A stretch of 64,000 nucleotides of DNA from Nucisporomicrobium flavum (GTDB taxonomy: Bacteria > Actinomycetota > Actinomycetes > Mycobacteriales > Micromonosporaceae): NCBI RefSeq assembly GCF_016464385.1, contig NZ_JADMLH010000013.1, positions 1 through 64,000 of the forward strand. The letters are read 5' to 3'. The notes beneath the pieces are model-generated. The model had not been told where the DNA came from. It was given only the letters and a program-made list of their open reading frames with translations, and ran no database searches. This document shows positions 59,339-64,000 of this stretch, piece by piece. The translations under genes were made by a program, and so were the position numbers. The number at the start of each line of letters is the position of its first letter. Position 1 is the first letter of the stretch.

Positions 59339-59350
59339 GGAGGCTCGCCC

Positions 59351-59875
59351 ATGGCCACGGATCGCCGGCACGGTTCCCGCGTCGTCGTGCGCCCGGCCCG
59401 GAGCCCGGGAGACCTGGGCTGGACGGTCATGGCGCACGGCGAGGTGTACGCCGCCCAGTTCGGCTGGAACACCGACTTCGAGGCGCTGGTCGCGAAGATC
59501 GTCGCCGATTACGCCACCGGGCACGACCTGTCCCGCGAGGCTGCCTGGATCGCCGAGGTCGACGGGCGGCGCGCCGGATGCGTCTACCTCGTCGCGGGGG
59601 AGGAGGCCGGGACGGCGCAGCTGCGGATCCTGCTCGTCACCCCGGACGCCCGCGGCCTGGGCATCGGTGCCCGGCTCGTCGGGGAGTGCCTCGCCTTCGC
59701 ACGCGCGGCCGGTTACCGGCGGGTCGTGCTGTGGACAAACGACGTGCTCGTGTCCGCCCGCCGGATCTACCAGGCCGCCGGCTTCACCCTCGACGGCGAG
59801 GAACCCCACCACAGCTTCGGCCACGACCTCGTCGGGCAGACGTGGTCGCTGGACCTTCAGCCGCGCAGCGCATGA
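59351..59875 (+). CDS. GNAT-family N-acetyltransferase
   Basis: 174 aa. Acetyl-CoA-binding motif A is LRILLVTPDARGLGIGARLVGECLAFARAAGYRRVVLWT (R-G-L-G-I-G pyrophosphate loop), followed by motif B NDVLVSARRIYQAAGFTLDGEE. The N-terminus (HGEVYAAQFGWNTDFEALVAKIV) is typical of the MarR-associated GNAT group that modifies small molecules. GGGAGG lies 6 nt upstream of the ATG. It is controlled by the divergent TetR via the palindrome. Substrate unknown. Confidence 0.88.
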   Translation: MATDRRHGSRVVVRPARSPGDLGWTVMAHGEVYAAQFGWNTDFEALVAKIVADYATGHDLSREAAWIAEVDGRRAGCVYLVAGEEAGTAQLRILLVTPDARGLGIGARLVGECLAFARAAGYRRVVLWTNDVLVSARRIYQAAGFTLDGEEPHHSFGHDLVGQTWSLDLQPRSA

Positions 59876-59887
59876 TCGCGCCGGGCG

Positions 59888-60430
59888 TCAGGAGACCGAG
59901 GAAGGCCAGCGGTGCGTACGCCACTCCCGCCAGGTCGCGAACCCGGCCGGCGGCTCGCCGATGGGCTCGCTGCCGTCGACCTCGCCCGGCGTGGGGGTCT
60001 CGAACGCCGCCGCCCACCCGGTCAGTTCCTCGTCGGACATCGGCCACGTCGAGTGCGCTGCGTCGGCCTGGCGCTGGTCGCGGCGGGTCCGCTGCTCGGC
60101 GAGGGTGACCCCCAAGTAGCGCAGCTCCACCGCCGCGCCGAGATCCGCCGCCGCCCGGCGGAGCGCGGAACGCTCGTCCCGGCTCCACAACCCGTAGTCG
60201 ATGACGACGTTGAGGCCCAGCTCGAGGGCGCGCAGCCCGATCTCGATCAGCCGGCCCTCGATCACGTCACCGGCCGACGGCGGGTTGTGCGGCCCGTAGA
60301 GAGCCTTGACCCACTCGTCCTTCGTGAGCCGAAGTGCCTCATGCTCGATCTCGATGCTCCGGGCGGCGGTGGTCTTCCCGGCGCACGGGAGTCCCACCAT
60401 CAGGAACAGCGTCGGCTGCCTCGTGTCCAT
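59888..60430 (-). CDS. P-loop kinase-like ATP-binding protein
   Basis: 180 aa. Walker A GLPCAGKTT in TLFLMVGLPCAGKTTAARSIE, Asp in KDEWVKALYG, and a lid region ELRYLGVTLAEQRTRRDQRQ; the fold is of the AAA_33/zeta-toxin or shikimate-kinase-like group. The family includes antibiotic and nucleoside kinases as well as toxins, so the substrate is unknown. ATG at 60430. It overlaps the 3' end of the upstream membrane-protein gene by 31 nt and belongs to a minus-strand run with the monooxygenase. Confidence 0.78.
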   Translation of the reverse strand: MDTRQPTLFLMVGLPCAGKTTAARSIEIEHEALRLTKDEWVKALYGPHNPPSAGDVIEGRLIEIGLRALELGLNVVIDYGLWSRDERSALRRAAADLGAAVELRYLGVTLAEQRTRRDQRQADAAHSTWPMSDEELTGWAAAFETPTPGEVDGSEPIGEPPAGFATWREWRTHRWPSSVS

Positions 60431-60876
60431 GTCACAGATCTTCCGGTATCCGCGTCGCGCCGGTCGCGGGTGAGGGCGTAGCCGAACGCCGCGCAGCTCA
60501 CGCCGAGCAACACGATCGGCGGCGGCGGAAACAGCAGGGCCGCGAGGACCAGCGCCGGCAGCACGATGCCCAGATTGAGCACCAGGGCGGCCCGCCCGTC
60601 GAGGAACAGGTGCGGCGCGCGGCGCAGGACGAGCAGGTTCAGCGCCCCGAGGCCGGCGATGAACAGGGCCATCGCCAGGCTGAACCCGGTGAAGAGCTGC
60701 CAGAGCGTGCGATCCGTACCGGCGACGGTGACGTGGGTGGCGGCCATCGTCCGGCGGGCGGCCTGTTCGCCGGACGATGGCGTAGCGGCGCTGCCGGCCG
60801 CCACCACAATGGCGTGAACGACCCCGGTGACGACCAGGGACCAGGCCCCGACGGCGCAAGCGTGCTTCGACCTCAT
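60400..60876 (-). CDS. Four-helix membrane protein of unknown function
   Basis: 158 aa from the ATG at 60876 (MRSKHACAVG). Helices at about 9-29, 58-80, 90-110 and 112-132. The pattern LWQLFTGFSLAMALFIAGLGALNLLVLRRAPH is seen in a group of small actinomycete and proteobacterial membrane proteins of unknown role. Its ATG overlaps the monooxygenase stop by 4 nt (ATGA), and its 3' end overlaps the kinase-like gene. It is expressed with the FAD monooxygenase. Confidence 0.72.
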   Translation of the reverse strand: MRSKHACAVGAWSLVVTGVVHAIVVAAGSAATPSSGEQAARRTMAATHVTVAGTDRTLWQLFTGFSLAMALFIAGLGALNLLVLRRAPHLFLDGRAALVLNLGIVLPALVLAALLFPPPPIVLLGVSCAAFGYALTRDRRDADTGRSVTWTRGSRRCS

Positions 60877-62057
60877 GACTGCTCCTGTGTGGTGGGTACG
60901 GGCGGACGCCACGTGGCGGCGGCGTCGAATCCGCGCAGCGCGAAGCGGTCGGGGGCGAGGCGTACGGTGGCGTCGCGCACCGCCGCGACGGTGGCGGAGG
61001 GACTCTGCGTGAGCCGGCCGAGCAGACGCGACTGGCGGGCGAGCCGGGCGACACGTCCGGTGCGCGCCCGGTCGTAGCGGGCGAGGCCGGCGGCCACCGG
61101 GGCACTGCCCGCCATCGCGTGCGCGAGAACGACGGCGTCCTCGATGGCCAGCCCGGCGCCCTGGCCCAGGTTGGGTTCCATCGCGTGGGCGGCATCGCCG
61201 AGCAGCGCCACCCGGCCGCGGTGCAGGCCCCGCAGCGACGGCCGCACCGCCAGGATGTCGTGGCGCAGCAGGTCACCCGGCTCGATCGCGTCGAGCAGCG
61301 CCGGGATGGGGTCGTGCCAGCGCCCGAACCGGGTACGCAGCTCGGACAGCTCGTCCGCGCGGGGCGTACGGGCGGGGGCGTTCGCGGTGGCGTACACGTA
61401 GATCTGATCGGGGCCGACCGGGACGACGCCGAAGCGCTCGGCGCGGCCCCACGTCTCACTGGCCGCGCCGCTCCCGGTGGCGGGGGCGCGAACCACGGCG
61501 CGCCAGGCGACGTACCCGCAGTATTCGGCCGGCGGCTGCATAGGCCAGAGCGCCCGGCGTACCCGCGAGTTCACGCCGTCGGCGGCGACGACGAGATCCG
61601 CGGGAACGAGCCGGTCGTCGCAGCGGATGCTGGCACGCCGGTCCGGGCCGCCCTCGTCGACGTCGGTGACGGTGGTGCCCAGCCGCAGGCAGCCGGGTGG
61701 CAGCGCGGAGGCGAGCAGCTCCGTCAGGCCGGCTCGGACGATCGCCAGCTGCGGACCACCGTAACGGGAGACGACCCGGTCGCCGTCGGTGCGCGAGAGC
61801 CATCGACCGTCGGGGCGGCGTACGCCCGAACCGCTCAGAGCCACCGCCTGCGCCTTCAGCCCGTCGCCGAGCCCGAGGACCTCCAGGGCCCGTACGGCGT
61901 TCGGCCACAGGATCAGTCCCGCACCGATCGGCTCCAGGGCCGGCGCCCGCTCGTGAACCGCCACGTCCCAGCCCGCCCGGTGCAGGGCGACGGCCGCGGC
62001 GAGTCCTCCGACGCCCCCGCCGACCACCGCGGCAGATCGTCGTTCCTCTACATCCAT
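60873..62057 (-). CDS. FAD-dependent aromatic-type monooxygenase
   Basis: 394 aa. It has GxGxxG in AAVVGGGVGGLAAAVALHRAGWDVAVHERAP, the second FAD motif DLVVAADGVNSRVR and GD in ALLGDAAHAMEPNLGQGAGLAIEDAVVLA. This is the PHBH/UbiH-type fold. Substrate is unknown; the group includes enzymes for tetracycline inactivation and natural-product tailoring. It is divergent from a TetR gene with clear repeats between, and is followed by two co-directional genes. Confidence 0.88.
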   Translation of the reverse strand: MDVEERRSAAVVGGGVGGLAAAVALHRAGWDVAVHERAPALEPIGAGLILWPNAVRALEVLGLGDGLKAQAVALSGSGVRRPDGRWLSRTDGDRVVSRYGGPQLAIVRAGLTELLASALPPGCLRLGTTVTDVDEGGPDRRASIRCDDRLVPADLVVAADGVNSRVRRALWPMQPPAEYCGYVAWRAVVRAPATGSGAASETWGRAERFGVVPVGPDQIYVYATANAPARTPRADELSELRTRFGRWHDPIPALLDAIEPGDLLRHDILAVRPSLRGLHRGRVALLGDAAHAMEPNLGQGAGLAIEDAVVLAHAMAGSAPVAAGLARYDRARTGRVARLARQSRLLGRLTQSPSATVAAVRDATVRLAPDRFALRGFDAAATWRPPVPTTQEQS

Positions 62058-62066
62058 AGAGGGAAC

Positions 62067-62104
62067 CCTACAGGTGTAGAGGGTGGATCTCTACGCCGGT
62101 AGAG
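62067..62104. promoter_or_regulatory. Two inverted repeats between the monooxygenase and TetR genes
   Basis: CTAC-AGGT-GTAG lies at 62068-62079, and CTCTAC-GCCG-GTAGAG (6-bp perfect arms) at 62089-62104. Both have a 4-nt centre and the same GTAG/CTAC half-site; a further CTCTAC-like half-site lies at 62046-62051. This is the probable operator region of the adjacent TetR protein and covers the promoters in both directions. Confidence 0.72.
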
Positions 62105-62111
62105 TGTGGTC

Positions 62112-62711
62112 ATGATCTCCACGCGGCACCGACTCGTCGCCGACGCCGCCCTCGACGTGCTGGCCGAGCACGGCTCCCGGGGCCTGACGCACCGCGCGGT
62201 GGACACCGCCGCGGGCCTCCCGCCCGGTTCGACCTCGTACTACTACCGCTCCCGCGCGGCCCTGCTCAGCGCGTGCGTCCAGCGCCTGGTGGAGGACGAT
62301 CACGCCGAGCTGGACGCCCTGGCGCCCGTGGTCACGGCGGCCGACCCGGAGGCTCTGAGCCGGGCCCTCGCCCAGCTCCTGCACCGGTGGCTCACGAGCG
62401 GCCGGCGGCGCCACCTGGCCCGCTACGAGCTGACGCTGGAGTCCGTACGCCGTCCGGACGTGGCGGCGGACCTCCACCGCTCCGGCGACGGCCTGCGCCG
62501 GCGAATCGCGGAGGTGCTCGCCGGGCTCGGTGCGGGTGACCCGCCCCGCCAGGCCCGATGGCTCGTGGCCTGCATCGACGGCATCCTCTTCGACGCGATC
62601 GCGGGGGCGGAGTCGGCCAAGCCGCTGGACGCCGCGCAGCTGGACGCCGCCGCGCGAGACCTCATCAGCGCCGTGCTGCCGGCCGGGCGACGGTCACGAA
62701 GCGCACGGTAG
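62112..62711 (+). CDS. TetR-family regulator (divergent from monooxygenase)
   Basis: 199 aa from ATG 62112 (GTG at 62106 is in frame). The HTH is TRHRLVADAALDVLAEHGSRGLTHRAVDTAAGLPPGSTSYYYRSRAALLSACVQRLVED. The pattern with GLTHRAVD.AAG.P.G.TS.YY is typical of the TetR_C_6-like group. It likely represses the divergent FAD monooxygenase operon through the GTAGAG repeats. Confidence 0.88.
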   Translation: MISTRHRLVADAALDVLAEHGSRGLTHRAVDTAAGLPPGSTSYYYRSRAALLSACVQRLVEDDHAELDALAPVVTAADPEALSRALAQLLHRWLTSGRRRHLARYELTLESVRRPDVAADLHRSGDGLRRRIAEVLAGLGAGDPPRQARWLVACIDGILFDAIAGAESAKPLDAAQLDAAARDLISAVLPAGRRSRSAR

Positions 62712-62790
62712 CCGCCATGGACACCGGCCGCCGGGGCGCCTAGCATCTGCGCACACCGCATAGACATCCGTCGACGTCTTCGCGCCACCG

Positions 62791-62804
62791 TCGAAGCGCT
62801 TCGA
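62791..62804. promoter_or_regulatory. 14-bp palindrome TCGAAGCGCTTCGA upstream of the GH12 gene
   Basis: The perfect palindrome TCGAAGCGCTTCGA has the AGCGCT centre that is typical of LacI-family operators (the CebR box shares the same six central bases). It lies 40 nt before the endoglucanase ATG and is a probable repressor site for this gene. Confidence 0.6.
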
Positions 62805-62843
62805 TGATGTCGTGCGAGGGCACCCTACGACGATGGGAACACC

Positions 62844-63962
62844 ATGCGAAAGCGAAGAATCGCGCTCTCCGTGGCCGCCGCGGCGGCGGTCACCGCGGGG
62901 ACGGGCGCCGTCACCGCCCTGCCCGCGAACGCGGCCGCCGGCTGCAGCGTCGCGTACACGGTCAGCAACTCGTGGCAGGGCGGCTTCGGCGCCTCCGTCA
63001 CGATCACCAACCTCGGTGATGCGGTCAGCTCGTGGTCGTTGGCCTGGTCCTATGCGGCCGGTCAGACGGTCACCCAGGCGTGGAACGCCACCGTGACCCA
63101 GAGCGGGTCGGCTGTCACCGCGAGGAACGCCGGGTACAACGGGTCGATCGCGACCAACGGGACCGTGTCGTTCGGGTTCAACGGCTCGTGGACCGGCAGC
63201 AACCCGGCGCCCACCGCGTTCACGCTCAACGGCACCGCCTGCACCGGCGGCGTGACCCCGCCGACCGGTCCGACGACGCCCCCGCCGACCACGCCCCCGC
63301 CCACCGGCGGCGTGCCGTCGGACGCCGTCTGGGCCGGCTCCGGCCAGTGGGACAGCTGGACCAGCAACGGCTACACGATCTACAACAACATCTGGGGCTC
63401 GGGCGCCGGGACCCAGACGACGTGGGCCAGGACGCCGAGCAACTGGGGCGTGGTGGCCAACCATCCGCGGACGAGCGGCATCAAGTCGTACCCGAACGCC
63501 AGCTACACCCTGAACCGCACGCTCAGCTCGCTGCGGACGCTCACCAGCTCGTACAACGTGACCGTGCCGGCCTCCGGCGACTACGAGACCGCGTACGACA
63601 TCTGGGCCAACAACAACGCGTACGAGATCATGATCTGGACCAACAAGCAGGGCGCGGTGGGCCCGATCGCCGAGAAGTACGACGCGAACGGCGCGGTCCC
63701 GACGGCCGCGAACGTGACGGTCGGCGGCGCCACGTGGAACATCTACCGCGGCTCGAACGGCGCCAACGCGGTGTTCTCGTTCGTACGGACGAGCAACAGC
63801 ACCTCCGGCACGCTCGACGTGCTCGCGATGCTGAACTGGCTGCGGACCAACAGCTGGTGGGGTGACGTGACGCTCGGCCAGTTCCAGTTCGGCTACGAGA
63901 TCTCCGGCACCGCCGGCCAGTCGTCGTTCACCACCAACAGCTACACCCTCGGCTTCAGCTGA
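62844..63962 (+). CDS. Secreted CBM2-GH12 endoglucanase
   Basis: 372 aa. Signal peptide about 1-31 (ALPANAAAG). CBM2 module first (about 33-132; CSVAYTVSNSWQGGFGASVTITNLG, with the second W in VTQAWNATVTQ and the final Cys), a Pro/Thr linker, then a GH12 catalytic domain (about 153-372): WAGSGQWDSWTSNGYTIYNNIWG, NNAYEIMIWTNKQG (nucleophile Glu in YEIMIW) and QFQFGYEISGT (acid/base Glu). GH12 enzymes hydrolyse beta-1,4-glucans or xyloglucan. In streptomycete relatives the CBM2 usually lies at the C-terminus; here the order is reversed. An AGCGCT palindrome lies 40 nt upstream. Confidence 0.92.
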   Translation: MRKRRIALSVAAAAAVTAGTGAVTALPANAAAGCSVAYTVSNSWQGGFGASVTITNLGDAVSSWSLAWSYAAGQTVTQAWNATVTQSGSAVTARNAGYNGSIATNGTVSFGFNGSWTGSNPAPTAFTLNGTACTGGVTPPTGPTTPPPTTPPPTGGVPSDAVWAGSGQWDSWTSNGYTIYNNIWGSGAGTQTTWARTPSNWGVVANHPRTSGIKSYPNASYTLNRTLSSLRTLTSSYNVTVPASGDYETAYDIWANNNAYEIMIWTNKQGAVGPIAEKYDANGAVPTAANVTVGGATWNIYRGSNGANAVFSFVRTSNSTSGTLDVLAMLNWLRTNSWWGDVTLGQFQFGYEISGTAGQSSFTTNSYTLGFS

Positions 63963-64000
63963 GCATGGCCTGGGACCCGCGACGGCGCCGGCACCATCCT

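Overview
The window is about 72-75% GC in most places. Its gene content points to a filamentous actinomycete: several secreted glycosidases with family 2 carbohydrate-binding modules (CBM2), an actinomycete-type Ser/Thr kinase, a DUF574 methyltransferase, GTG starts and chains of 4-bp gene overlaps. A lone flagellar fliQ gene together with xylan and cellulose enzymes suggests Micromonosporaceae, possibly Actinoplanes (zoospore-forming). This is inference from content, not from a marker gene. I see no rRNA, tRNA, CRISPR array, transposase or integrase.

Layout. 1-2053: the start of a minus-strand gene, then a divergent GH10 xylanase. 2426-5461: a lower-GC, loosely packed stretch of small DUF or immunity-like genes (DUF2569, an unknown, DUF3592-like, DUF2750, Imm1-like, a short DUF4259). 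5616-10433: nadE, a large secreted (alpha/alpha)6 glycosidase, and a divergent SGNH hydrolase. 10537-15725: a five-gene operon with a binding protein, ATPase, two permeases and a ManD-type sugar-acid dehydratase. 15732-21207: a Ser/Thr kinase, a class A penicillin-binding protein with a PASTA domain, and a GT4 glycosyltransferase. 21310-26911: a PcfJ-like large protein and a hybrid sensor kinase with a second, RsbW-like ATPase. 26921-31259: a xylan locus with a Tat-exported SGNH hydrolase, a candidate CebR box, a GH10-CBM2 xylanase carrying a frameshift, and an esterase-CBM2. 31321-34064: an orphan XylF-like lipoprotein, a 7-TM SWEET-like protein and an orphan fliQ. 34103-41174: assorted genes (membrane protein, pyroglutamyl-peptidase-like protein, DMT exporter with MocR regulator, QueD-like protein, TetR, GAF-GGDEF).

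40389-47481 is a complete nine-gene minus-strand operon for 4-hydroxybenzoate and protocatechuate (pobA-pcaI-pcaJ-pcaH-pcaG-pcaB-pcaD-pcaC-pcaR); only the final thiolase, pcaF, is absent. It diverges from a four-gene NitT/TauT-type ABC importer (47577-50854). The shared promoter region holds a perfect inverted repeat, so the importer is probably an aromatic-acid uptake system. 50862-63962 holds a beta-propeller protein, a CBM2 protein with two chagasin-like repeats, small lipoproteins, a cyclase-family hydrolase, two VOC proteins, two TetR/target pairs with clear palindromic operators, and a CBM2-GH12 endoglucanase at the end.

The two most unusual themes are (1) plant cell-wall breakdown with visible regulatory palindromes and one catalytic-codon frameshift, and (2) familiar folds with altered active sites or domain orders: a Cys-to-Ser pyroglutamyl peptidase, a two-PQ-loop bacterial SWEET-like protein, CBM2 joined to chagasin-like repeats, and a divergent GH10. 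Long ORFs opposite or out of frame with the genes are high-GC shadows and were left out.
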